Part shown: one piece after another, positions 36,547-44,230 of the stretch
Position numbering within the stretch: the stretch's first letter is position 1
How the letters are laid out: the number at the start of each line of letters is the position of its first letter
Origin: Betaproteobacteria bacterium
GTDB taxonomy: Bacteria > Pseudomonadota > Gammaproteobacteria > Burkholderiales > Casimicrobiaceae
Reading direction: 5' to 3'
Assembly: GCA_016720425.1 (NCBI GenBank)
Contig: JADKKQ010000003.1
Span: 248,001-312,000, forward strand
Length of the DNA stretch: 64,000 nt
Made by a program: the position numbers and the translations under genes
Notes under the pieces: generated by a model
The model's database searches: none
What the model was told of the DNA's origin: nothing
The model's input: the letters and a program-made list of their open reading frames with translations, nothing else

Positions 36547-38724
36547 ATGGGGGGAGAAATGGAACGTAGAAGAAGGGGCATCGCGAGCGGCGAGAGGGAC
36601 ATTCGGCGCGCCGCTCAGGCACTCGCCCGGTATCTGCCCACGCGGCTGGCGCCGTTGGCGAGCATCGCCTATAACTTCAGCTGGGTCTGGCATCCGGACG
36701 GCGAGCAACTCTTTCGCGACATCGATGCGCACCGATGGCGGCTGTGCGGGCAGAATGCGGTGCGCTTCCTGCAGGAGACGCCCGAGGAATCGCTGAACCG
36801 CGCGGCAATGGACGAGTCGATCGTGGCCCGCGCGGAATACCTGTGCGAAGCGATGGAGCAGACTCTCGCGCGCCCGGCACGCGAGGATGGGGTCGTCACT
36901 ACGGAACAGCCCGTCGCGTTCTTTTGCGCCGAGTTCGGCTTTCATCGCTCGATGCCCGTGTATTCGGGAGGGCTCGGCGTTCTGGCTGGAGACATCCTGA
37001 AGGAAGCATCCGATCAGGCGTTGCCTTTCGTCGGCGTCGGCCTCATGTACCGCAAGGGCTATTTCCACCAGCGCGTCGATGCCCGGGGGTGGCAACACGA
37101 GTACTGGTACGAGACCGACCCCGAGCGGCGTGCCTGTGCGAAGGTCACCGGCAACGACGGTCGGCCGATCTCGATCAAGGTCCCGATCTGGGACGAGGAA
37201 GTCGCGTTCCACATCTGGCGCGTCGATGTTGGCCGTTCGCCGTTGTTCCTGCTCGATACCGAACTGCCCGAGAACACGCCGCGCACGCGGTTCATTACCT
37301 CGCGCCTCTACGAAGGCAACCGCCAGGTGCGCCTGGCGCAATACGCGATGCTCGGCGTCGGCGGGTTGCTCGCGCTCGATGCGCTGCAGATCACGCCCAG
37401 CGTCATTCACATGAACGAAGGGCATCCGGCCACGGTGACACTCGAACTGGTGGGGCGCGAAATGGCGCAGGGCCGCTCGTTCGAGGAGGCAAGCGAGGTG
37501 GTCCGGCAACGCGTGGTGTTCACCACCCACACCCCGGTACCCGCAGGCAACGAGACCTATACGAAGGACGAGATTCTTGCCGTCATGCCGCGGGTGTTGC
37601 GCAATCTCGGCGACGACGTCGAGGCCGCGCTGCGCCTTGGCCGCATCAACCCCGACGACCGCAACGAGTCGAGCGGCATGACCGCGCTGGCGATAAGGAT
37701 GAGCCGCAGCACCAACGCAGTGAGCAGGATTCATGGCGGCGTGTCGCGTGGCATGTGGCAACCGTTGTTTCCGGGTCGCGCCGTCGAATCGGTTCCCATC
37801 ACCCACGTGACCAACGGCGCCCACCTGCCGAGCTGGATGACGCCGCAGATGCGCCGGCTCCTCGACCGCCATCTTCCGGACGGCTGGCAGGCGCCCGAAC
37901 GCGTCACCGACCCCGCGACCTGGCGGGCGGTGGACAAGATCCCGGATGCCGAGTTGTGGGCGGTCAGCCGGGAGTCCAGCCATCGGATGGCCGCGTGGGT
38001 CAGGTCGAAGACCGTCACCGACCGGCTGACGCGCGGCGACACGATTGACTATGTGATGCAGGCCGCGCAGACGTTCGATCCCGAGGTGCTCACCCTCGGG
38101 TTCGCGCGCCGGCTCGCGTCGTACAAGCGGTTGTACCTGCTGACCCACGATCGCGACCGGATGCTGCGCATGCTCGACGGTCCGCGACCGCTGCAGTTGC
38201 TGTTTGCCGGCAAGGCACACCCGATGGACGACGATGGCAAGCGGATGCTGGAGCAGATGTTCAGCCTGAAATCGGATCCGCGGACCGGGCGCCGTGTCGC
38301 CTTCCTCGAGGACTACGACATCGGCCTGGCGAGCCTCCTGACCGCCGGTTGCGACGTCTGGATCAACCTGCCGCGCCCGACGCTCGAGGCGAGCGGGACG
38401 AGCGGAATCAAGGCAGCGTTCAATGCCACGTTGAACCTGAGCGTGCTGGACGGCTGGTGGGCCGAGGCCTATGACGGCACCAACGGCTGGGCGATCGCGG
38501 ATAACAGGGAGGAGAACCACGCCGTGCAGGACGCGCGCGACGCGGTGGCACTGTACGACCTCCTGGAGCGGGAAGTCGTACCGCTGTTCTACGATCGCGA
38601 CGCCAATGGCATCCCGCGCGGCTGGGTGGCACGGATGAAGGCGTGCTTGCGCACCATCGGGCCTCGGTTCTGCGCGACCCGAATGCTGGACGACTACGTG
38701 CGCAACATCTACAGCGCCCGCTGA
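36547..38724 (+). CDS. glgP: Alpha-glucan phosphorylase (GT35)
   Basis: 725 residues. An N-terminal DUF3417-like helical region (LAPLASIAYNFSWVWHPDGEQLFRDI) is followed by AFFCAEFGFHRSMPVYSGGLGVLAGD, HMNEGHPA, FTTHTPVPAGNE, VTNGAHLPSW, FARRLASYKR and EASGTSGIKAAFNATLNLSV, whose Lys binds pyridoxal phosphate. This is the alpha-glucan phosphorylase branch distinct from E. coli GlgP. It releases glucose-1-phosphate from glycogen or maltodextrin, the substrate of the GlgC-type enzyme encoded 240 bp upstream. ATG 36547 is used; ATG 36559 is equally possible. No glgA or glgB in the window. Confidence 0.92.
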   Translation: MGGEMERRRRGIASGERDIRRAAQALARYLPTRLAPLASIAYNFSWVWHPDGEQLFRDIDAHRWRLCGQNAVRFLQETPEESLNRAAMDESIVARAEYLCEAMEQTLARPAREDGVVTTEQPVAFFCAEFGFHRSMPVYSGGLGVLAGDILKEASDQALPFVGVGLMYRKGYFHQRVDARGWQHEYWYETDPERRACAKVTGNDGRPISIKVPIWDEEVAFHIWRVDVGRSPLFLLDTELPENTPRTRFITSRLYEGNRQVRLAQYAMLGVGGLLALDALQITPSVIHMNEGHPATVTLELVGREMAQGRSFEEASEVVRQRVVFTTHTPVPAGNETYTKDEILAVMPRVLRNLGDDVEAALRLGRINPDDRNESSGMTALAIRMSRSTNAVSRIHGGVSRGMWQPLFPGRAVESVPITHVTNGAHLPSWMTPQMRRLLDRHLPDGWQAPERVTDPATWRAVDKIPDAELWAVSRESSHRMAAWVRSKTVTDRLTRGDTIDYVMQAAQTFDPEVLTLGFARRLASYKRLYLLTHDRDRMLRMLDGPRPLQLLFAGKAHPMDDDGKRMLEQMFSLKSDPRTGRRVAFLEDYDIGLASLLTAGCDVWINLPRPTLEASGTSGIKAAFNATLNLSVLDGWWAEAYDGTNGWAIADNREENHAVQDARDAVALYDLLEREVVPLFYDRDANGIPRGWVARMKACLRTIGPRFCATRMLDDYVRNIYSAR

Positions 38725-39064
38725 GACGGACGGCCCGATCCGGCAGCGGGCGGCGCGGCCGATGCCGCGCCGGTGGGCTGCCCCTGGCTCGGCGCTCGAT
38801 CCCCATGCCCGCGCCCTGTTCGCCGCGTCGCGGCGTTGGGGATCAGGGCGGGCGGCACGATGTGCCGGCCGCCATTCAACGCAGCGACCATGTCGTGCAA
38901 CTGAGGCGAGTAGGCTGAATGCCCGGTGGCGTCGTGGGATCGCCGGTCGCCGCGTCAAGGGCCGCTTGCCGGAAAATTCCACGGCGATGCCGACCCGCGG
39001 CTTGTGGCCGGACTCCGACCGTGGGATCTGAACTCTAGCGGTTTGATTGTCGCCGGTCGCAGTT

Positions 39065-39347
39065 CGACCCTATGCGGACACGACTAGCGGAGTTACGCGA
39101 GGTCTTCATCGAGAAGCAGGTGAAGTGCTCCGCATAGTTTTGAGCCCTGCGGCACAGACTGTGGTCCCCATTCCAGGGAGACCACCGGGCAGAGCACTAG
39201 CCAGGAGTCCTGTCGTTCCTCCTACTGGCTTTCCTCCAATCGCTGCAACTATGCGGATCAAGCGCCGGCTCGCCACGCTGCTCTTCAAGGGCAGGCGCTC
39301 CCTTCACATCAAAGATCCGCATAGTTTCGATGTCCGCATAGGGGTCG
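39065..39347. repeat. Small element with inverted-repeat ends (MITE- or recombinase-end-like)
   Basis: The left end CGACCCTATGCGGACA (39065-39080) is mirrored by TGTCCGCATAGGGGTCG (39331-39347), differing by one extra base. A second, degenerate copy follows inside each end (39084-39091 and 39316-39324). The 9-mer CTATGCGGA occurs five times in 272 bp: plus at 39070 and 39249, minus at 39129, 39316 and 39333. A 13-bp perfect inverted pair (39247-39259 with 39314-39326) forms an internal hairpin. No transposase is encoded. Nested short repeats at both ends recall elements moved by tyrosine recombinases, but this is inference. No target-site duplication was evident. Confidence 0.55.
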
Positions 39348-39373
39348 CTATGCTGAGCTCAGCATAACGACCC
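39342..39373. repeat. 32-bp near-perfect palindrome
   Basis: A central 18-bp perfect palindrome TATGCTGAGCTCAGCATA (39349-39366) is flanked, after one mismatched base each side, by GGGTCG and CGACCC (39342-39347 and 39368-39373). It abuts the right end of the inverted-repeat element and has no T-tract, so it is unlikely to be a simple terminator. Confidence 0.65.
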
Positions 39374-39494
39374 GTTGCAGCCTGTCGTCCGCGAGTGAAG
39401 CGGACGTTGGCGGACTGCGCAGAGGGACTGGGTGCAGTCATTGCTCCGAGGTGCGGTTGCGACGCCAGCACACCGATGCGATTGCACGCGACTG

Positions 39495-40258
39495 CTATTT
39501 CGGGAGTTGGGTGCCCTTGTCTACGCTCGCGCGAATCGCAACCGCGCGCACCTTGACCCTGGCGCCTACTGCCGCCGCCGCCTCTGGATCGAACGTGTCT
39601 TGCTGCTCGTGCCAGAACGAGAAGATATCGTAGCGCCCGAAACAAGAGCTGACGATCAGCCGATGTGGATTGACAGGATCGATCTCAACTTCTAGCACGA
39701 TCTCATAGGGAACACGAACGCCAACCAAGTCCGGCGGCGGCATCATAATGATCGACCGATCGGTGACTGCGAGCGTTCCTCTTGTTGGTTTCCAAGCGCG
39801 CTTCCTCTCAGGGTAGCCTTCGCCCTCGAATTCTGGTTGCCAATCGGCCACCTGAAAGATCAGGACTTCTCCTTCGTCGGTGGGGATCGCGATCTCCACC
39901 CGCTCCGTAACCGCGATGTCCCTGTTTGCGAGATCCGAGCAACGCGCTTTCGTGGCCTCCACGTACATGGTGATTACGGGACTGGGGGAGGGGGAGGGGG
40001 AGGGGGGGGGGGGGGGGGTGGGGGGGGGGGGGGTGTGCCCGACGCGGGGGGGGGGGGGGCTCCCCCGCCGGGGGGGGGGGGGTGCCGGCGGGCGGCCCCT
40101 CCGGGGGGCCCCCGGGGCCCCCCCCCCCCCGGGGGACTAAGCGCAACCGTGAGGACGCCTTGCGCGGCGAGACCGAGTCCGGCCGCGGCTAAGGTTACGC
40201 ACCCGGTCAGGCCGGCGCACAACAACGCGACGATACCCAGACGAAGCGAGGCAATCAT
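39495..40258 (-). pseudogene. Lipoprotein gene interrupted by a G/C homopolymer tract
   Basis: The minus-strand ATG at 40258 opens a lipoprotein signal (MIASLRLGIVALLCAGLTGC, lipobox LTGC). About 40 residues in, the frame enters a poly-G/poly-C stretch (39978-40136 on the plus strand). On the far side a normal protein sequence resumes in another frame (39968 down to 39495, 157 residues from VITMYVEATKARCSDLANRD to the stop). The resumed part is coherent, with no recognised family. The two parts probably belong to one outer-membrane-type lipoprotein whose middle is wrong in this sequence or truly expanded. Function unknown. Confidence 0.6.
39978..40136. repeat. Poly-G/poly-C low-complexity tract
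   Basis: About 160 bases made almost only of G runs up to 18 long, broken by single A or T bases, ending in a CCCC-GGGG block. It resembles a sequencing or assembly artefact (dark-cycle poly-G or polished homopolymer noise) more than a biological repeat. The surrounding sequence is of normal complexity. Confidence 0.85.
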
Positions 40259-40761
40259 AGTTGTGGAAGTACCGCCTTACTCAGTTCAGGCGGGGGCGAC
40301 TCCTGCGTGGCTCTCCCCACCCGTTCCGACTGGGCGGGGTTCCAGATCCTTCGATCTAGCCTACGCGGGGACCAAGGAAAAGCGTTGATGGGGGTCAACA
40401 GGTGACCGCGGGCCGCCAGCGAACGACCGAGATTCACCAGATTTCGCCCATGAACGGCCGCTCACGGGAAATTTCCGCGGCGACCTGGACCGTCTGGACC
40501 TGGCCGCCAGCGCCCATCCAATGTCGGCGCCGGCCCGCTCGGAATCGGCCATTGCCGGCAGCCAACGCCATCCACCTGCGAACTGCGATCTCGTTCCAAG
40601 TGCGTTCGTGAAGTCTGCGGCCGCTTGCGGCTGCACAGTTCTCGGATCGGGCTGCGCAGCGGGCCCGCGGGGTGCGTCCCCACCCATCGGACCGCTCGGC
40701 GCGCCACGCACCGGTCCGGTTCTCGCACCCGCAGTTCCGCAACGTGCGCTGGAACCCGACG
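40259..40761. other. 503-bp stretch without a supported gene
   Basis: GC-rich, with short overlapping frames on both strands but no ribosome sites or recognisable protein features. No RNA gene or repeat was seen. Confidence 0.5.
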
Positions 40762-41538
40762 TCACTCCAGCACCAACTGCTGCTTCTTCCTGATGAAGGG
40801 TGAAAAGGCCGGCGCCTCGGGCTTCACCCGGCCGTCGCCGCCCCAGTCGGCCATCCGGTTGAAGGGCACCGTCTCGATCCGATCGAGCCGCTGCAGCGTG
40901 CGCGCAAGGTCCTGCTCTTGGCGTTGCAGTCGGCTCTCGACGACCGACGCTTCCGAGTAGCGAAGCCCCGCCTCCACGCCATAGGCGACGAACGGCTTGA
41001 GCACTGAAAACCCGACGTAGGCCAAGGAGAAATTCACCGGCCACAGCAGGAGCTCGACGTCCCCGCTGCGGCCGTCGAACGCATAGGTCTCCGCGCTCGT
41101 GCCGACCGTCAGCGAGAGCATCGCCCGCTTGCCCGCGAACCGCCCGTTCTCGAACCGCTGCTTGCTCGTGTAGACCTCCCCGTAGACGAGGACCCGGTCG
41201 AACCACCCCTTCAGCATCGCCGGCGGAAGGTGCCACCACATCGGGTACTGCAGGATCAGCAGATCCGCCCGGTCGAGGCGATCGATCTCGGCCGCGACGA
41301 CGGCCGGCAACGTGCCCTCGGCGGAGGCGTGACGCTGCTCGGTCTGGACGTCGAACCGGGTGCCGTCCAGCGGCGACGCGTAGTGCGACGCGCGCTCGCA
41401 GGGATCGAAGCCCATCTGGTAGAGATCGGAGAGCGTCGTCGTCCATCCCTCTCCCTCGAGAGCGTCGCGCGCGGTCCTCGCCAGGTGCGCGTTGTAGGAT
41501 TTCGGCTCGGGGTGGGCCAGAACGATGTGGGCGTGCAT
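40762..41538 (-). CDS. Flavodoxin-fold NAD(P)H:quinone oxidoreductase
   Basis: 258 residues. Begins MHAHIVLAHPEPKSYNAHLAR, the FMN/FAD phosphate-binding region of the Flavodoxin_2 family. Also shows LILQYPMWWHLPPAMLKGWFDRVL and GKRAMLSLTVGTSAETY, typical of the NQO1/MdaB/YwrO-type two-electron quinone reductases. It would reduce quinones or nitro/azo compounds in the cytoplasm. The upstream gap is long and carries an FNR-like box about 310 bp from this start. Confidence 0.9.
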   Translation of the reverse strand: MHAHIVLAHPEPKSYNAHLARTARDALEGEGWTTTLSDLYQMGFDPCERASHYASPLDGTRFDVQTEQRHASAEGTLPAVVAAEIDRLDRADLLILQYPMWWHLPPAMLKGWFDRVLVYGEVYTSKQRFENGRFAGKRAMLSLTVGTSAETYAFDGRSGDVELLLWPVNFSLAYVGFSVLKPFVAYGVEAGLRYSEASVVESRLQRQEQDLARTLQRLDRIETVPFNRMADWGGDGRVKPEAPAFSPFIRKKQQLVLE

Positions 41539-41927
41539 GGGCAGTGTGCGGGGCTGGTTGCGGAACCGACTTCTCGAGGACGACGGGGTGGGTCGGGCGG
41601 GAGGTCGCTGGCCGACGCCGCCGTGAACCCCTGTGCGGGATGCGACGGCGTGGCCGAGTGGCAGGTTAAGCCAGTTCGCCGGTGGTGGAAAGCGCCGGCG
41701 TCCGCAGCACACCCCCTGACGACGGGGTGGGACGCGCCCTGCTTGCGCAGGAGCGCCCTGACCGACGAGATGGCGACGGCCAAGGGCGCGGCCCGGTGCG
41801 GCCAGGCGTTGCCGCGGGACATGACGGATCCTCTTTGCCCCGCTCTTGACCAGGATCAAGATGCCTGCCTTGCGCCGCGGTAGGTTGGTGGTGAAGGGTC
41901 ACTTGTGTGGTGCCGGAAGGTGCCGAG
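41539..41927. other. Intergenic region between quinone reductase and PEP-CTERM gene
   Basis: 389 bases with no supported gene. It contains an FNR-like dyad at 41846-41859 and a chance D-arm-like motif near 41650-41668 that does not fold into a tRNA. Nothing else stands out. Confidence 0.55.
41846..41859. promoter_or_regulatory. FNR/ANR/DNR-type binding site
   Basis: TTGACCAGGATCAA matches the FNR consensus TTGAT-N4-ATCAA at 9 of 10 defined bases. It lies 69 bp upstream of the ATG at 41928 on the plus strand, a workable activator position, and about 310 bp from the divergent quinone reductase start. Confidence 0.5.
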
Positions 41928-42893
41928 ATGCTGACGCGGCCGAAGCACGTGCATGCCTGCCCGGAATGCGGTGCAGCCGTGTCGCGCGTGCACCGCCATC
42001 TGGGCGATCGGCTGATCGGGCTGTTCCAGAGCGTCCATCGTTACCGCTGCACCAATCCCGGATGCGGCTGGGAGGGAATCGTCTCGCGGCCCGCCCTCCC
42101 GGCGCTGGCCGGCGGGGGAAGCGCAACATCGTGGTCGGCTCGCCTGCTGTGGATGACCGTCGGGGCGGCCCTGGCGTTGGCGGTGGTCGGCGGCATCAGG
42201 CTCTACCGCAATCCCGGGCCTGCCAAGGCCCCGCTGGCCGCCAGCGAGATCGCCACCGAGGTGCCGGTGCCTGCGGGCGAGAGCTTCGATGGCCTCGTCC
42301 TGCCGGACAACGATGTCCGCGTCGCCGGCAATCCATCCTCCGATCTCTCCCTGCGCCGGGGGTGCGCCTGGGGCGTGCCGGGACGCAGCCCCTACCAGGG
42401 CACCGTGGCCCAGGCGCTCACCGGGGCCAGGCTGCCGCAGGAGGTCGTGCACAAGATCGAGGCGATGGTCGAGCGCGGTGTCGTCAGCGATCGGGTCGAG
42501 ATCACCCGGGACTCGATCCACACGACGAGCGGGAAGCGTCGCTTCGACCCGACGATCGTCGCCATGGGCTTCGGCAACAACCTCTGTTTCGGAACCCGCG
42601 TCAACTTCCATCCGGGCCACGTCGAGCGCGCGGATCTCTACGACGCGACCGACGCGGCGGGCACCAATTTCGCCGTTATGGTCCCGTACGTCTGCGGCAA
42701 CGTCTCGGTGCTCGCCGAGCGCGCCGAGCGTCCCGACGGCGGCACGAACGGCAACGGCCGGACGGTGCCCGAACCAGGAACCGTCTGGAGCGTGGCGATG
42801 GCGTTGGCGGCACTGGCTGCCGCCACCCAACTCCCGCACCGGCGAGGCTCGAGCGGTAGGCAAGACCGATGCGAAGACGCGCCGGAATCCTGA
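41928..42893 (+). CDS. PEP-CTERM protein with N-terminal zinc ribbon
   Basis: 321 residues from the ATG at 41928 (GGAAGG seven bases upstream). The N-terminus is a four-Cys zinc ribbon (C11-x2-C14, C41-x4-C46). A membrane helix follows at about 72-92, then an extracytoplasmic domain (CAWGVPGRSPYQGTVAQALTGARLP ... MGFGNNLCFGTRVNFHPGHVERADLYDATD ... VMVPYVCGNVSVL). The C-terminus carries a PEP-CTERM signal: VPEPGT, a short hydrophobic helix, then Arg/His-rich residues. The body resembles what I recall as the MHFG-type PEP-CTERM family. PEP-CTERM proteins are sorted and cut by exosortase; no exosortase gene is in the window. The end overlaps the next gene by 25 bp. Confidence 0.75.
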   Translation: MLTRPKHVHACPECGAAVSRVHRHLGDRLIGLFQSVHRYRCTNPGCGWEGIVSRPALPALAGGGSATSWSARLLWMTVGAALALAVVGGIRLYRNPGPAKAPLAASEIATEVPVPAGESFDGLVLPDNDVRVAGNPSSDLSLRRGCAWGVPGRSPYQGTVAQALTGARLPQEVVHKIEAMVERGVVSDRVEITRDSIHTTSGKRRFDPTIVAMGFGNNLCFGTRVNFHPGHVERADLYDATDAAGTNFAVMVPYVCGNVSVLAERAERPDGGTNGNGRTVPEPGTVWSVAMALAALAAATQLPHRRGSSGRQDRCEDAPES

Positions 42894-43462
42894 TGCTGCT
42901 CGCGTTGCTGACCGGATCGCTGCCGGCGGCCGATGGCGCTCGTGCCGCGCCCGCGGCCGGCAGCCCACCCAGTGCGGAGCGATCTGCGACGGCGGCGCCC
43001 GCCGCGGCCACGCTCGACGACCTTCGCGCCGCGGCGTCGCGCGGCGACGCCCAGGCGCAGTACGACCTTGGCGTGGCGCTCGATTGCGGGCGCGGGGTGA
43101 AGCGCAACCGCGCCCAGGCGCTGGAGTGGCTGCGCAAGGCCGCCGACCAGGACCACGTGGCCGCACAGAGCGTGCTGGGATGGAAGTACATGACGGGACA
43201 GGGCGTTCGCCGGGACGACGCCGCGGCATTCGCCTGGCTCCGTCGGGCGGCCGAACGCGACGACACCTCCGCGCAGAACAATCTCGGCATCCTCTACGCG
43301 CAGGGGCGCGGCACGAGGGCCGACGCAGCCGAGGCTGCCAAGTGGTTCCGGCGCGCCGCCGAAAAGGGCGCCGTCGATGCCCGGCGCAACCTGGATGCGC
43401 TTCTGGCTGGCCACTATCGCGAGCTCGGTCGAGGCAGTGCGCCGCCCCTTCCGCGGACCTGA
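42869..43462 (+). CDS. Secreted Sel1-repeat protein
   Basis: 197 residues. A signal peptide (about 1-25, hydrophobic LMLLALLTGSLPAADGARA) is followed by an Ala/Ser/Pro-rich spacer and three Sel1-type helical repeats of about 36 residues: GDAQAQYDLGVALDCGRGVKRN, DHVAAQSVLGWKYMTGQGVRRD and DDTSAQNNLGILYAQGRGTRAD. Sel1 arrays mediate protein-protein contact. It overlaps the PEP-CTERM gene by 25 bp, so the two are likely translationally coupled. Partner unknown. Confidence 0.88.
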   Translation: MRRRAGILMLLALLTGSLPAADGARAAPAAGSPPSAERSATAAPAAATLDDLRAAASRGDAQAQYDLGVALDCGRGVKRNRAQALEWLRKAADQDHVAAQSVLGWKYMTGQGVRRDDAAAFAWLRRAAERDDTSAQNNLGILYAQGRGTRADAAEAAKWFRRAAEKGAVDARRNLDALLAGHYRELGRGSAPPLPRT

Positions 43463-43626
43463 CGCGCCGTCGCCGAGCACCCGGCGGTCCTCGCCCCGAC
43501 GCTGAGGGCGTGGCCCGGCAGCGACAACGGTCCTCAAGTTCCCTCTACCGTCGCCGATAACAAACGAATCGGCCCGGTCGGGATCCCGACGCGCGCGCGA
43601 TGACCCCGCGCGAGTGGCAAAGTCGC

Positions 43627-43655
43627 TTGACGGTGACGAAGCGCGGCCTTATCTT
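43627..43655 (+). promoter_or_regulatory. Promoter for CAP-domain gene
   Basis: TTGACG (43627-43632, 5 of 6), a 17-bp spacer, and TATCTT (43650-43655, 4 of 6), placed 25 bp before the ATG at 43680 in a local AT-rich patch. The leader would be short and includes GGGAGAG as the ribosome site. Confidence 0.55.
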
Positions 43656-43679
43656 TTTTGATTTTGGGAGAGTCTGGCG

Positions 43680-44120
43680 ATGCGACGGTACTGGCCGGTC
43701 CTGGTTGCGATCCTGCTCGCCGGCGGCCCCGCGCCCTCCATCGCCGCCCCCGAGGGCCTGCATATCGGCGATGACGGCGGCTATGCCCGCCACCTCGCCC
43801 GGTTGATCAACGAGTACCGGTCTCGCCACGGCCTGGGTCCGCTCGAACTCGTGCCCGACCTCACCACGCTGGCGTCCGAGCACTCGCTGCAGATGGTCGA
43901 GCAGCGTCGATTGAGCCACGACGGCTTCCGCGACCGCTTCGACCGGACCCGGGCCCGGGTCTGTGTCGAGAACGTCGGCATGAACTTCCCGCACGCCGAG
44001 GCCCAACTCGACGGCTGGCGCGCGTCGCCCGGCCACCATCGCAACCTGCTCGAACCCAAGGTCGCGCGGATGGGCGTCGCGATGTCGCGGTCGTTCGTCA
44101 CCTTCTTCGCCTGCAGCTGA
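43680..44120 (+). CDS. Secreted CAP (SCP/PR1)-domain protein
   Basis: 146 residues with a signal peptide (1-22, ending SIAA). The CAP domain shows HLARLINEYRSRHGLGPLELVPDLTTLASEHS, MVEQRRLSHDGF, and ENVGMNFPHAEAQLDGWRASPGHHRNLLEP, giving the conserved His, Glu and His cluster of the family cleft. Bacterial CAP proteins are extracellular or periplasmic and mostly uncharacterised. The protein is short, ending soon after the last strand (FVTFFACS). Confidence 0.88.
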   Translation: MRRYWPVLVAILLAGGPAPSIAAPEGLHIGDDGGYARHLARLINEYRSRHGLGPLELVPDLTTLASEHSLQMVEQRRLSHDGFRDRFDRTRARVCVENVGMNFPHAEAQLDGWRASPGHHRNLLEPKVARMGVAMSRSFVTFFACS

Positions 44121-44230
44121 CACCGACGTCCGCGACGCGTCGAGCCGGGGCCGGCAGGGCAGATCCGGCGACGTGAATAATCGCTGTGGATTTCCGCTGC
44201 CCGTTGGGCTAACCTCGCAGGCCTCCCTGA

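Larger units (their letters stand above)
38725..39494. other. 770-bp gene-free stretch with inverted repeats
   Basis: No credible gene. Short frames here lack ribosome sites and family similarity. The first 300 bases are plain GC-rich DNA; the middle holds the inverted-repeat element (39065-39347) and a large palindrome (39342-39373). The last 120 bases precede the 3' end of the broken lipoprotein gene. Confidence 0.6.

Noticed and set aside
39047..39367. Plus-strand 106-codon frame in the repeat-rich gap
   Set aside because: TTG start without ribosome site, covers the inverted-repeat element, no recognisable protein features.
41645..41725. tRNA-like start (GTGGCCGAGTGGCAGGTTAAG) resembling a Leu/Ser tRNA D-arm
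   Set aside because: No T-loop GTTCGAATC sequence, no acceptor-stem pairing and no anticodon stem in the following bases.
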